64,000 nt of DNA from Sphingobacterium yanglingense (GCF_004363245.1 NZ_SNYV01000013.1:458939-522938), one strand, 5' to 3'. Positions 18,432 to 27,832 are shown, counted from the first letter of the stretch. Notes: generated from the letters alone by a model not told the origin. Numbers and translations: made by a program.

Positions 18432-19397
18432 ATGAAGAGACTTTTTTTTTCGTTATTGATATTGAGCGTCAGTTCTATAAAGGCTCAGGATAAACCATTT
18501 AAGAAATACATTCAGGAAATTAAAGGCACTTCTTTGTCCTTTTCTATGGAAGCTATTCCTGGGGGCAAGTTCAGTATGGGAAGTAACTCCGGTGAATCGG
18601 ATGAATCTCCGGTGCACGATGTTAAATTGGCTCCGTATTGGATGAGTACGTTTGAGGTGACCTGGGATCTTTATGAACCATTTTTATACAAAGATTTTGA
18701 ACTTTCAAAGCAGAAGGAAGGTGAGATCCCCTCAGTAGTTGATGCGGTGACTAGACCGACTAAGCCATATTTAGATATGACTTTTGGTATGGGCAAGGAG
18801 GGGCATCCTGCTCTGGCTATGACTCATTATAATGCGATTCAGTTTTGCAAGTGGTTGTATGTCCGAACGGGGGTGTTCTATCGTCTACCTACGGAGGCAG
18901 AATGGGAGTTTGCTTGTCGTGCTGGCTCAAATGATGCTTACTTCTTCGGGAATCAAGCGGATTTATTGGGAGACTATGCGTGGTATGGTGCCAATAGTGA
19001 TAAGCGTACACATAAGGTAGGTGAAAAGAAACCCAATGCGTACGGTTTGTATGATATGCTCGGGAATGTGTCTGAATGGACGTATGATCAATATGTGCCT
19101 GATTTTTATACTCAGTTTAAGGACAAATTAGGAGATAACCCAGTGGCTGAGCCAACTGAATTATATGCTCATGTGGTGCGCGGTGGAGCTTTCGATAGTG
19201 AAGCGAAAGCTTTGCGTTCGTCGGCTAGATCTGCATCGGATCCTGTTTGGAAACAGTTGGATCCTCAGATGCCGAAATCGAACTGGTGGTTTCCAGAGGC
19301 TCCTTTTGTGGGGATGCGATTGGTGAGACCAGTGAAAGCACCTTCTCATGAAGAAGCTATGGCATATTATGATAAAGCTCCGATAGAAGATTTTTAA
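18432..19397 (+). CDS. secreted FGE/SUMF1-fold protein lacking the catalytic cysteines
   Basis: 321 residues with a signal peptide (MKRLFFSLLILSVSSIKAQ). The rest is a formylglycine-generating-enzyme fold: IPGGKFSMGS at the start, WEVT-like FEVTWDLYEPF, RLPTEAEWEFACRAG, GLYDMLGNVSEWTYD, and VVRGGAFDSEAKALRSSAR near the end. True FGE has a conserved pair of cysteines in the last segment; here that segment has none, so sulfatase activation is unlikely. It opens a run of sugar-oxidation genes, 35 bp before the first Gfo/Idh/MocA gene, and may bind or act on a related ligand. Confidence 0.82.
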   Translation: MKRLFFSLLILSVSSIKAQDKPFKKYIQEIKGTSLSFSMEAIPGGKFSMGSNSGESDESPVHDVKLAPYWMSTFEVTWDLYEPFLYKDFELSKQKEGEIPSVVDAVTRPTKPYLDMTFGMGKEGHPALAMTHYNAIQFCKWLYVRTGVFYRLPTEAEWEFACRAGSNDAYFFGNQADLLGDYAWYGANSDKRTHKVGEKKPNAYGLYDMLGNVSEWTYDQYVPDFYTQFKDKLGDNPVAEPTELYAHVVRGGAFDSEAKALRSSARSASDPVWKQLDPQMPKSNWWFPEAPFVGMRLVRPVKAPSHEEAMAYYDKAPIEDF

Positions 19398-19431
19398 TAT
19401 TTTTATTTACCAGTTATAAATAGTTAAAACT

Positions 19432-20745
19432 ATGAATAGTTTCAATAGGAGAGATTTTATAAAGTCTACTTCAATCATTGCGGGAGGCGCTGCCATGAGT
19501 GCAGCTCCCTTTAGCTCTGTATTTGCGGCAGGGACTGATGTTATCAAGGTAGCATTAATTGGTTGTGGAGGTCGAGGAACCGGTGCAGCTGTCGATGCAT
19601 TAGAGTCTGGTCAGAATATCAAAATTGTAGCTATGGCGGACACATTTCAGGATAACCTGGATTCCGCTTATACCAATTTACAGAAGAAATATGCGGCTAA
19701 AATGGATATTCCTGAGAGTCGTAAGTATGTTGGATTTGATGCTTATAAAGCAGCTATTAAAGATGCTGATGTGGTGATTTTGACGACTCCTCCGGGATTC
19801 CGTCCGATGCATTTTGAAGAGGCAATAAAGGCAGGTAAGCACGTGTTTATGGAGAAACCTGTTGCTGTAGACATTCCTGGTATCCGTAAGGTACTCGAAG
19901 TTGCTGCTGAAGCAAAGCGTAAAAAATTAAATGTTGTAGTGGGGCTGCAGCGTCGCTATCAGACAAATTATCGTGAAGCTATAAAGCGCATTCAAGACGG
20001 TGCTATCGGTGATGTGGTAGCTGGCCAGGTCTATTGGAATAGTGGCGGTGTGTGGGTTCGTCCGCGTAAGCCAACACAGACGGAGATGGAATACCAAATG
20101 CGAAACTGGTATTATTTTAACTGGTTGTGTGGAGATCATATTGTAGAGCAGCACGTACATAATATTGATATCGCAAATTGGGTGAAGGGTAAGTATCCAG
20201 TATCTATTGAAGGGACGGGATCGCAAGCACATCGTACAGGTAAAGATTATGGTGAAATCTACGATAACTTTGCTATTGAAATGACATATGATGATGGTTC
20301 TGTCGTGTATAGCCAATGTCGCCACTATGAAGGTACGCATAACCGTGTGGATGAAACTTTCCAAGGAACCAAGGGGAGAGTTTATTTATCAGCAGGTAAC
20401 CAGGCTGTGTTATGGGATGCCAAAGGGAATGAAATATATCGTCACGATGCTAAAGGAAATCCTAATCCTTACCGTCAAGAGCATGTTGAATTATTTGCAG
20501 CTATTGCTAATGGCGAATACAAATTTGATAATGCGGAGTACGGGGCCTACAGTACTTTGACAGGTATTATTGGTCGTTTAGCATGTTATACTGGAAAAGT
20601 GATTAAATGGGATCAGGCTATTCAGTCTAATATCAATATTATGCCGGAGCGTTACGCTTGGGATGCTCTTCCAAAGCCTCTTCCTGATGAAAATGGTTTA
20701 TACCCGGTTGCCGTACCTGGAATTAACACACAGATCTATATATAG
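19432..20745 (+). CDS. Tat-exported Gfo/Idh/MocA-family oxidoreductase
   Basis: 437 residues. The N-terminus NRRDFIKSTSIIAGGAAM is a Tat signal, so the folded enzyme is exported with its bound NAD(P). Next come the Rossmann motif ALIGCGGRGTGAA, the family hallmark EKPVAVD, and the C-terminal sheet domain with the conserved GDHIVEQHVHNIDIANW. Relatives oxidise or reduce sugar hydroxyls, and several act on 3-keto-glycosides. It is part of a cluster with a GMC dehydrogenase and a second Gfo/Idh/MocA protein. Exact substrate unknown. Confidence 0.88.
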   Translation: MNSFNRRDFIKSTSIIAGGAAMSAAPFSSVFAAGTDVIKVALIGCGGRGTGAAVDALESGQNIKIVAMADTFQDNLDSAYTNLQKKYAAKMDIPESRKYVGFDAYKAAIKDADVVILTTPPGFRPMHFEEAIKAGKHVFMEKPVAVDIPGIRKVLEVAAEAKRKKLNVVVGLQRRYQTNYREAIKRIQDGAIGDVVAGQVYWNSGGVWVRPRKPTQTEMEYQMRNWYYFNWLCGDHIVEQHVHNIDIANWVKGKYPVSIEGTGSQAHRTGKDYGEIYDNFAIEMTYDDGSVVYSQCRHYEGTHNRVDETFQGTKGRVYLSAGNQAVLWDAKGNEIYRHDAKGNPNPYRQEHVELFAAIANGEYKFDNAEYGAYSTLTGIIGRLACYTGKVIKWDQAIQSNINIMPERYAWDALPKPLPDENGLYPVAVPGINTQIYI

Positions 20746-20754
20746 GCTATTATA

Positions 20755-21789
20755 ATGGTTCTTTTAAATATCCACAGACTACTATTGTGTTTTTCAACGT
20801 ACGATTATGTCCGTGGATATTTTTTTTCTATAATTTTTTTTGCGTTGGGGTGTTGCGCTTATGGACAACATCCCTATGCTTTATCGGGTAAGGCACAAGG
20901 AACTACCTATCAAATTAAATATTATTCGGATAAGGAGAAAGTTCTTAAAAGTGAAGTAGATAGTGTACTGGGTGTAATTGACCGATCTATGTCTTTGTAC
21001 GATATGTCTTCTACAATTTGTCAGTTTAACAATCCAGATACCTCGCAGGTTATTATGGATAGGCATATGAAAAAAGTAATAGATGCTAGTATGAAGACTT
21101 ATAAAGAAACTTCCGGCTATTTTGATATTACGGTGTATCCATTGGTTAAGCTTTGGGGATTTGGTGCAAGTGGAGCTCGGACAGTGCCGAGTCTTAGGGA
21201 GGTCGATAGTGTAAAGCAGATTATCGGTATGAACAAACTGCGTATTAAAGGTAACTGCCTGATGAAACTTGAACGGAATGTGTCAATTGATTTAAATGGT
21301 ATTGCGCAGGGATACTCTGTGGATGTGCTTGCTGAACATCTAAAAAGTAGGGGGGTGAAAAACTTCTTGGTAGAGCTTGGAGGGGAGATTCGATCGGTTG
21401 GAAGTAAGCCAGATGGACCTTTTGTGGTGGAGTTGTATAGACCAACACATATTGCCAAAGGGGAGATGCTGCGGGTGAAGATGAGCAACAATGCTATTAC
21501 CAGTTCGGGAGTCTACGAACAACAACGCAAAGTAAATGGGAAGATGATATCTCATCATATGAATCCATTGACGGGACAACCTTTACAAAGTAGTATCGTA
21601 AGTGCTACGGTAATTGCAAAGACAGCGATGGAGGCTGATGCACTGGATAATTATTTTATGAGTTTAACACCGAAGGAAGCTATTCGCTTTGCTAATAAGC
21701 GCAAGGGGATAGAGGTGTATATTGTTTATTTTGAGGATAATACTTTCAAAGAGTTGCAAAGCTCGGGATTTAATAGCTATATTTATTAA
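20755..21789 (+). CDS. apbE: FAD:protein FMN transferase (ApbE family)
   Basis: 344 residues. Transfers FMN covalently to Thr/Ser of target flavoproteins in the periplasm. Recognised by YFDITVYPLVKLWGFG, DLNGIAQGYSVD (FAD-binding turn) and the end segment SSGVYEQQ...SHHMNPLTGQPL. The start at 20755 gives a long signal peptide, with the hydrophobic core (SIIFFALGCCAYG) well inside, and no better downstream ATG exists. A large inverted repeat with a U-tract lies over codons 5-25, so expression could be attenuated. The flavoprotein target is not obvious in the cluster. Confidence 0.88.
   Translation: MVLLNIHRLLLCFSTYDYVRGYFFSIIFFALGCCAYGQHPYALSGKAQGTTYQIKYYSDKEKVLKSEVDSVLGVIDRSMSLYDMSSTICQFNNPDTSQVIMDRHMKKVIDASMKTYKETSGYFDITVYPLVKLWGFGASGARTVPSLREVDSVKQIIGMNKLRIKGNCLMKLERNVSIDLNGIAQGYSVDVLAEHLKSRGVKNFLVELGGEIRSVGSKPDGPFVVELYRPTHIAKGEMLRVKMSNNAITSSGVYEQQRKVNGKMISHHMNPLTGQPLQSSIVSATVIAKTAMEADALDNYFMSLTPKEAIRFANKRKGIEVYIVYFEDNTFKELQSSGFNSYIY
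20766..20827 (+). terminator. inverted repeat plus U-tract over the 5' end of apbE
   Basis: 20766-20779 pairs with 20809-20822 (13 of 14 bp) across a 29-nt loop, followed directly by a run of T. It lies 20 bp after the Gfo/Idh/MocA stop and inside the apbE signal-peptide codons, so it may be a terminator, an attenuator or a leaky boundary between two parts of the cluster. Confidence 0.55.
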
Positions 21790-21820
21790 GTAATCAACGC
21801 ATAAACCTATTAATAAAATA

Positions 21821-22738
21821 ATGAAGAGATCTGATTTTATAAAAAACTCAGGATTGCTATTTGGCAGTAGTTTGTTGGCCCCAGCGGTCTCTCAGGCTAC
21901 TGTGAAGGAGAAAGATACAAAGTTGGGTGATCCATTTCGCCTTGATTATGGCCCACACCAGGGCATGTTTAGCGCTAGTGCCGGTAAGAATTTTCTAGAT
22001 GAGATAAAATACATGCACGACTTAGGTTTTCGGAGTATTGAAGATAATGGAATGCCTGGACGAACTGTCGACGAACAAAGGAAAGTAGGAGAGCTACTGG
22101 CCAAGTTAGGGATGCGTATGGGCGTGTTTGTAGTACCTAAAGGTGGCAACGGAGCAAATACACTTGCCGCTGGCAAACAGGAGCACATCGATATTTTTCT
22201 TAAAGGTTGCCGGGATTCTATTGAAGTCGCGAAACGAGTGAATGCAAAATGGATTACGGTTGTTCCTGGAGATTATGAGCGACGTCTTCCAATCGGTGTG
22301 CAGACTGCCAATGTAATTGAGGGACTGAAGCGTGGCGCTGAGTTACTAGAACCTCATGGTATTACAATGGTTTTGGAACCACTAAGTGATACGCCTGATT
22401 TGTTTCTGCGATTTACAGACCAAGCTTATGAAATATGTAAAGCGGTAAATAGTCCATCATGTAAGATACTATACGATGCTTACCACCAGCAGAAGAATGA
22501 AGGTAATCTGATCAATTTTATGGATCAATGCTGGAGTGAGATTGCTTATGTCCAAGTTGGTGATAATCCTGGACGTAAAGAACCAACAACAGGAGAGATA
22601 AATTATAAGAACGTATTTAAATGGCTTCATAACAAAGGCTACAAAGGTATAGTGGGGATGGAGCACGGCATGTCCAAAGGCGGAAAAGAAGGGGAAGATG
22701 CTTTGGTCAAAGCCTACAGAGAAGTCGATAATTTCTAA
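21821..22738 (+). CDS. exported sugar isomerase/epimerase (hydroxypyruvate isomerase-like)
   Basis: 305 residues with a Tat-like leader (MKRSDFIKNSGLLFGSSLLA). The body is an AP-endonuclease-2-type TIM barrel with likely metal ligands in MVLEPLSD (Glu), ILYDAYHQQKNEGN (Asp, His) and VGMEHGMS (Glu). The YDAYHQQ-EGN segment matches the hydroxypyruvate-isomerase branch. Related exported proteins in Bacteroidota occur in 3-keto-sugar clusters. It lies between apbE and a permease, 13 bp from the next gene. Confidence 0.83.
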   Translation: MKRSDFIKNSGLLFGSSLLAPAVSQATVKEKDTKLGDPFRLDYGPHQGMFSASAGKNFLDEIKYMHDLGFRSIEDNGMPGRTVDEQRKVGELLAKLGMRMGVFVVPKGGNGANTLAAGKQEHIDIFLKGCRDSIEVAKRVNAKWITVVPGDYERRLPIGVQTANVIEGLKRGAELLEPHGITMVLEPLSDTPDLFLRFTDQAYEICKAVNSPSCKILYDAYHQQKNEGNLINFMDQCWSEIAYVQVGDNPGRKEPTTGEINYKNVFKWLHNKGYKGIVGMEHGMSKGGKEGEDALVKAYREVDNF

Positions 22739-22751
22739 TCAATTTAAACTT

Positions 22752-23999
22752 ATGAATTCAACTACGAGAGTCAAACTATCGTTTATGATGTTCCTTGAAT
22801 TTTTTATTTGGGGATCTTGGTTTGTTACATTGGGAACATTCCTTATCAAAAACTTAAGCGCAGGCCAATTCGAAATCGCAAATGTGTTTTCGACACAGTC
22901 CCTTGGTGCTATCATCGCTCCATTTATTATCGGAATGATAGCGGATCGTTATTTTAATGCAGAACGGATACTAGGTGTTTTACATTTAGTCGGTGCTATC
23001 TTGATGTATCAAATGTATCAAGCTCCTGATGTGGCCGTATTCTACCCTTATGTATTGTCGTATATGATTCTGTATATGCCTACTTTGTCTTTGGTGAATT
23101 CTGTATCATTTAGACAGTTGTCTAACCCCGAGAAGCAATTCTCTGGAATTCGTATTTGGGGAACTATTGGTTGGATTGTCGCTGGATTATCAATAAGTTA
23201 TTTGTTTAAGTGGGATGGTGCTGAAGCCTCTGCGCAGGGAGCTTTGAAAAATACATTCTTGATGGCTGGTGTCGCTTCTCTGGTGCTAGGATTGTTTTCT
23301 TTTGTTCTGCCTAAAACACCTCCGGTTAAAGTATCTGCAGAGGAAAAGCCTTCATTTGCTTCAATTATTGGATTGGATGCAATTAAGTTATTAAAAGATA
23401 AGAATTTCTTGATTTTCTTTGTTTCCTCGATCTTGATTTGTATCCCCCTTGCTTTTTATTATCAAAATGCAAACCCTTTTTTAGATCAAATCGGTTTGGA
23501 AAACCCAACAGGGAAGATGACTATTGGTCAAATTTCAGAAGTTGGATTTCTTCTGCTTTTACCGTTGTTCTTTACCCGTTTTGGATTCAAAAAGACCATT
23601 TTGGTGGGGATGTTAGCATGGGCGGTTCGCTATTTGCTTTTTGCCTACGGAAATGCGGGAGATCTTTCGTTTATGTTGATCTTAGGTATTGCTTTGCACG
23701 GTATCTGTTATGATTTCTTTTTTGTTTCGGGACAGATCTATACTGATAGTAAAGCTGGAGAAAAATATAAAAGTGCTGCACAAGGTTTGATTACCTTGGC
23801 TACTTATGGTGTCGGACAATTAATCGGATTTTGGGTAGCTGGATATGTTGGTGAAATGTACAAAGATCTCCAAGAATCTAATGTCGCTGCATTTTGGCAA
23901 CAGACTTGGATTATTCCTGCAGGCATTGCATTGGTGGTAATGGTGATTTTCATGCTGCTCTTTAAAGATGAGAAGGTCGGAACGGCAGCTAAAGTTTAG
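22752..23999 (+). CDS. MFS permease, nucleoside:H+ symporter (NupG/XapB) family
   Basis: 415 residues with 12 predicted membrane helices. The start LSFMMFLEFFIWGSWFVTLGTFL is typical of this family in Bacteroidota, and FRQLSNPEKQFSGIRIWGTIGWI is the conserved loop after helix 4-5. The ATG at 22752 is preferred because the upstream frame overlaps the isomerase gene. In this setting the cargo is more likely a sugar or sugar derivative made by the neighbouring enzymes than a nucleoside, but this is inference from position. Confidence 0.85.
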   Translation: MNSTTRVKLSFMMFLEFFIWGSWFVTLGTFLIKNLSAGQFEIANVFSTQSLGAIIAPFIIGMIADRYFNAERILGVLHLVGAILMYQMYQAPDVAVFYPYVLSYMILYMPTLSLVNSVSFRQLSNPEKQFSGIRIWGTIGWIVAGLSISYLFKWDGAEASAQGALKNTFLMAGVASLVLGLFSFVLPKTPPVKVSAEEKPSFASIIGLDAIKLLKDKNFLIFFVSSILICIPLAFYYQNANPFLDQIGLENPTGKMTIGQISEVGFLLLLPLFFTRFGFKKTILVGMLAWAVRYLLFAYGNAGDLSFMLILGIALHGICYDFFFVSGQIYTDSKAGEKYKSAAQGLITLATYGVGQLIGFWVAGYVGEMYKDLQESNVAAFWQQTWIIPAGIALVVMVIFMLLFKDEKVGTAAKV

Positions 24000-24044
24000 T
24001 TAAGTAAAAAGAGAGAGTTTGTTAAATAAAAAATATTTAAAGTC

Positions 24045-25733
24045 ATGGTAGAAAACAATACATATGATGCAATTGTAATAGGTTCAGGTATAAGTGGAGG
24101 TTGGGCAGCAAAGGAACTGACAGAGAAAGGACTGAAAACAATCATGCTGGAACGGGGGCGTAATATTGAACATATTAAGGACTATACCTCGCCAAATAAA
24201 CATCCGTGGGAGTTCCCACATGCAGGTGGGCGAACTCAGGAAATGATTGCTGATTATCCGGTGTTGAAACGCGATTATCCGTTGAATGAGAAAAATCTTG
24301 ATTATTGGGTGAATGAAAAAGAGAGTCCTTATACTGAAATCAAGCGTTTCGATTGGTATAGAGGTTATCATGTGGGTGGACGTTCGTTGATGTGGGGTAG
24401 ACAGTCTTACCGTCTTGGTGACTTGGATTTTGAAGCGAATTTGAAGGATGGGCATGGTGTAGATTGGCCGATACGTTATAAGGATATTGCGCCTTGGTAT
24501 AGTTATGCAGAGAAGTTTGCTGGTATATCTGGGAATCGCGATGGAGTAGCCTCTCTTCCCGATGGTGATTATATGCCCGCGATGCCTTTCAATATTGTTG
24601 AGAAAGATCTGGCAGCTCGTCTACAAAAGGAATATGGTGGTAAGCGTCATTTTCTAATGGGTCGTACGGCAAACATTACTGTTCCTCATGAAGGGCGTGT
24701 CAATTGTCAATATCAAAACCAATGTTGGTTGGGATGTAACTTTGGTGCATATTTCAGTACGCAATCAGCAACATTGCCTGCGGCTGTTAAAACAGGTAAT
24801 CTTACGTTAAGACCTTTTTCTATTGTTACTAAGATAATATACGATAAGGATACGAAAAAAGCTAAAGGGGTTGAAATCTTAGATGCAGAGACAAATCAAA
24901 CGTATGAGTATTATGCGAAGATTGTTTTTGTATGTGCTTCGGCTATGAATTCTACCTGGGTGTTGATGAATTCGGCTACCGACGTTTGGGAAGGTGGGTT
25001 AGGTAGTAGTAGTGGTGAGTTGGGGCATAACTTGATGGATCATCATTTCCGTTGTGGTGCAGGAGGTACTGTGGAAGGGTATGAAGACAAATATATCTTT
25101 GGAAGACGCCCTACGGGGTTGTACGTCCCACGTTTTGTGAATGTGGAAGGAGATACCAAGCAGCGTGAGTATGTGCGTGGATTTGGCTATCAAGGGGCAG
25201 CCGGTAGAGGACGTTTTTCGGGCTCTGTAGAAGAAGAGGCTGTAGGTGGAGCATGGAAAGATGCTATTTGCGAACCTGGGTCTTGGTATGCAAGTTTCGG
25301 TGCTTTTGGTGAGATGCTCCCTTATCACGAAAATCATATCAAATTGGATAAGAATAGTAAGGATAAATGGGGGTTGCCTACACTGGCTATTGATGCGGAG
25401 ATCAAAGACAATGAGATCAAGATGCGTGGAGATATGCAGAACGAGATGAAGGAAATGTTGGAGAGCATTGGTGTGAAGGACGTGAATACCTATGACAATG
25501 TATATGGCCTTGGACAGGGTATCCATGAAATGGGAACTGCCCGTATGGGAAGAGACCCGAAGACATCTGTACTAAACGGAAATAACCAAGTTTGGGATGC
25601 GCTGAACGTATTTGTTACAGATGGTGCGGCGATGACCTCTGCTGGCTGTGTGAATCCATCTTTGACGTATATGGCTTTGACAGCGCGTGCAGTAGATTTT
25701 GCCGTAGGCGAACTTAAAAAAGGGAATTTATAA
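24045..25733 (+). CDS. GMC-family FAD dehydrogenase, glucose/glucoside dehydrogenase-like, with CX5CX3C motif
   Basis: 562 residues. N-terminal FAD site AIVIGSGISGGWAAKEL, a GGRSLMWGRQSYR segment, and the C-terminal active site with HEMGT and VNPSLT, giving the GMC His-Asn pair. Cys221, Cys227 and Cys231 form CX5CX3C, the spacing that binds a 3Fe-4S cluster in the catalytic subunit of bacterial FAD glucose dehydrogenase. No signal peptide, so export would depend on the Tat-bearing small subunit at 27187. The family includes glucoside 3-dehydrogenases that make 3-keto-sugars. No cytochrome c subunit gene is visible here. Confidence 0.88.
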   Translation: MVENNTYDAIVIGSGISGGWAAKELTEKGLKTIMLERGRNIEHIKDYTSPNKHPWEFPHAGGRTQEMIADYPVLKRDYPLNEKNLDYWVNEKESPYTEIKRFDWYRGYHVGGRSLMWGRQSYRLGDLDFEANLKDGHGVDWPIRYKDIAPWYSYAEKFAGISGNRDGVASLPDGDYMPAMPFNIVEKDLAARLQKEYGGKRHFLMGRTANITVPHEGRVNCQYQNQCWLGCNFGAYFSTQSATLPAAVKTGNLTLRPFSIVTKIIYDKDTKKAKGVEILDAETNQTYEYYAKIVFVCASAMNSTWVLMNSATDVWEGGLGSSSGELGHNLMDHHFRCGAGGTVEGYEDKYIFGRRPTGLYVPRFVNVEGDTKQREYVRGFGYQGAAGRGRFSGSVEEEAVGGAWKDAICEPGSWYASFGAFGEMLPYHENHIKLDKNSKDKWGLPTLAIDAEIKDNEIKMRGDMQNEMKEMLESIGVKDVNTYDNVYGLGQGIHEMGTARMGRDPKTSVLNGNNQVWDALNVFVTDGAAMTSAGCVNPSLTYMALTARAVDFAVGELKKGNL

Positions 25734-25751
25734 TATTAATAGGACTCTGTT

Positions 25752-27176
25752 ATGAACAACGAAAGTAGAAGAGATTTTATTAAAAAGGCTGCAATAGCAG
25801 CTGCCGGTGTTACTATTGTACCCCGACACGTACTCGGTGGACCAGGGTTTCGTGCACCTAGCGATATGTTGCAAGTTGCTTCTATTGGTGTAGGTGGTAT
25901 GGGAGGTTCGGATGTAAACAAAATTTTTGAAAGTAAAAAGGCGAATATTGCCTATCTCTGTGATGTAGATAAGGCAAGAGCGAAAGGGTCTGTAGAAAAA
26001 TTTCCTAATGCTAAATTTTACACTGATTTTAGGGAAATGTTAGATAAGGAAGCGCAGCATATTGATGCTGTATCTATATCTACACCTGATCATAACCATG
26101 CTATACAGGCATTGGCGGCAATGGAGCTAGGTAAGCATGTGTATGTGCAAAAGCCATTGGCTCATGACGTGTGGGAAGCACGGGCGCTAACTCATGCAGC
26201 GAAGCGCTATAAAGTGGTAACGCAGATGGGAAATCAAGGTGCTTCTGGTGATGGTGTGCGGCAGATGCGGGAATGGATTGATGCAGGGCTGATTGGTGAT
26301 TTGGTGGAGGTTTATGCATGGACGGATCGGCCGGTATGGCCTCAAGGGATTGCTTGGCCTGCTCAGAAAGCAGCAGTTCCATCGACCCTGGATTGGGATA
26401 AGTGGTTGGGGACGGCTCCTTACACAGATTACTTTGATAAATTGGTGCCTTTCAATTGGAGAGGTTGGTGGCCTTACGGCACTGGTGCACTTGGAGATAT
26501 GGGCTGTCATAACCTAGAAGCTCCGTTTAGTATCTATGGATTACAATATGTGAAAGATGTACAGGCGAGTGTGGGCTCTGTATATGTCGATGAGTTCAAA
26601 CGCGGATATTTTCCGGAATCTTGTCCTCCATCGAGTTCAGTAACTATGACTTTTCCAAAGACAGCAAAGACGAAAGGGGATGTAAAGGTGCATTGGATGG
26701 ATGGTGGTATACAGCCACCTCGCCCGGATGAATTAGGAGCAAATGAGAAGTTTGGTGACGGAGGAAATGGTATTCTTATTATCGGAAAAAAAGGCAAGGT
26801 CTTAGCGGATACCTATGCGGCTAATCCTCGGTTGTTGCCTACTGATAGGCCTCATAAAAAAGTCGCTGAAAAATATGCAAGGGTACAGGGGGGAGCAAAT
26901 GGACATTGGGCGCAGTGGGTGGAAGGTTGTTTGGCAGGGTATGGTAATATGGAGATGTCTTCACCATTTGAAATTGCAGGACCTTTGACAGAAGCTCTAT
27001 TGATGGCAAACTTGGCTATCCGTGGCGCTGATTTAAAAATTGATAATAAATATCCTGGTCGGAGCCTAAAGTTACTTTGGGATAACGAAAATATGCGCGT
27101 AACAAACTTTGAAGAAGCAAATCAATTTGTTAAACGTACCTATAGACCAGGTTGGGAAGTAAACTATACATTTTAA
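25752..27176 (+). CDS. second Tat-exported Gfo/Idh/MocA-family oxidoreductase
   Basis: 474 residues. Tat signal NNESRRDFIKKAAIAAAGVT, Rossmann motif ASIGVGGMGGSDV, hallmark QKPLAHDVWEAR in place of EKP, and a C-terminal domain with WRGWWPYGTGALGDMGCHNLEAPF. It is only distantly like the protein at 19432 and belongs to the larger GH109-like or BT-type branch common in Bacteroidota. It sits between the GMC dehydrogenase and its small subunit, so it probably acts on the same sugar. Confidence 0.87.
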   Translation: MNNESRRDFIKKAAIAAAGVTIVPRHVLGGPGFRAPSDMLQVASIGVGGMGGSDVNKIFESKKANIAYLCDVDKARAKGSVEKFPNAKFYTDFREMLDKEAQHIDAVSISTPDHNHAIQALAAMELGKHVYVQKPLAHDVWEARALTHAAKRYKVVTQMGNQGASGDGVRQMREWIDAGLIGDLVEVYAWTDRPVWPQGIAWPAQKAAVPSTLDWDKWLGTAPYTDYFDKLVPFNWRGWWPYGTGALGDMGCHNLEAPFSIYGLQYVKDVQASVGSVYVDEFKRGYFPESCPPSSSVTMTFPKTAKTKGDVKVHWMDGGIQPPRPDELGANEKFGDGGNGILIIGKKGKVLADTYAANPRLLPTDRPHKKVAEKYARVQGGANGHWAQWVEGCLAGYGNMEMSSPFEIAGPLTEALLMANLAIRGADLKIDNKYPGRSLKLLWDNENMRVTNFEEANQFVKRTYRPGWEVNYTF

Positions 27177-27186
27177 ATAGATAAAG

Positions 27187-27816
27187 ATGAATAGAAGAGA
27201 AGCAATACAACGTGTGGCCATGATTTTGGGTGGTTCCGTAATTGGTGCTAACCTATTTTTGGAAGGTTGTACACGGCCTGCGTCTAAAGACGTTGCAGGA
27301 CTATTTGAGAAAGATATTATTGAACGATTAGGTGATTTGGCTGATGCTATTTTGCCTCCTACGGGAACGCCAGGTGCTAAGGAAGCCGGTGTTGGTAGTT
27401 TTATTCCGGTTATGGTAAGGGATTGCTACACGGAGAAACAGCAGAAGGTGTTTTTAGAAGGTTTTGCCTCTTTGGATGCAAAAGCGAAAGAGATAAAAGG
27501 TAAACCTTTTGGTGAGCTTCCTATTGAAGACCGTACAGCAGTAGCAGCAGCACTTGATAAAGAAGCTGGTGAGTTCAATAAGAAACAGGCTGAAGAGCAA
27601 AAGGAAATCCGTGAGAAAAATAAGGTGAAACAAAATGAGCTTTACCATTCGGAAGAGAATGATCCTTCACATTGGTTTACCATGTTCAAGCAATTGACGC
27701 TTACTGGATTCTTTAATTCGGAATTAGGTTGTACGAAAGCACTTCGTTATGTGAAAGTGCCTGGTCGATATGATGGCGACTTCCCATACAAAAAGGGGGA
27801 TAAGGCATTTGCTTAA
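27187..27816 (+). CDS. gluconate 2-dehydrogenase subunit 3-family protein (Tat hitch-hiker subunit)
   Basis: 209 residues. The leader NRREAIQRVAMILGGSVIGANLFLEGC has a Tat-like twin Arg and a lipobox-like Cys. The body begins DIIERLGDLADAILPPTGTPGAKEAGVGSFIPVMV, the usual start of this subunit family, and ends with GFFNSELGCTKALRYVKVPGRYDGDFPY. In characterised systems this small subunit stabilises and exports the GMC catalytic subunit, here at 24045. A terminator follows, closing the cluster. Confidence 0.88.
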   Translation: MNRREAIQRVAMILGGSVIGANLFLEGCTRPASKDVAGLFEKDIIERLGDLADAILPPTGTPGAKEAGVGSFIPVMVRDCYTEKQQKVFLEGFASLDAKAKEIKGKPFGELPIEDRTAVAAALDKEAGEFNKKQAEEQKEIREKNKVKQNELYHSEENDPSHWFTMFKQLTLTGFFNSELGCTKALRYVKVPGRYDGDFPYKKGDKAFA

Positions 27817-27832
27817 CCGCATAGTATAGGTT

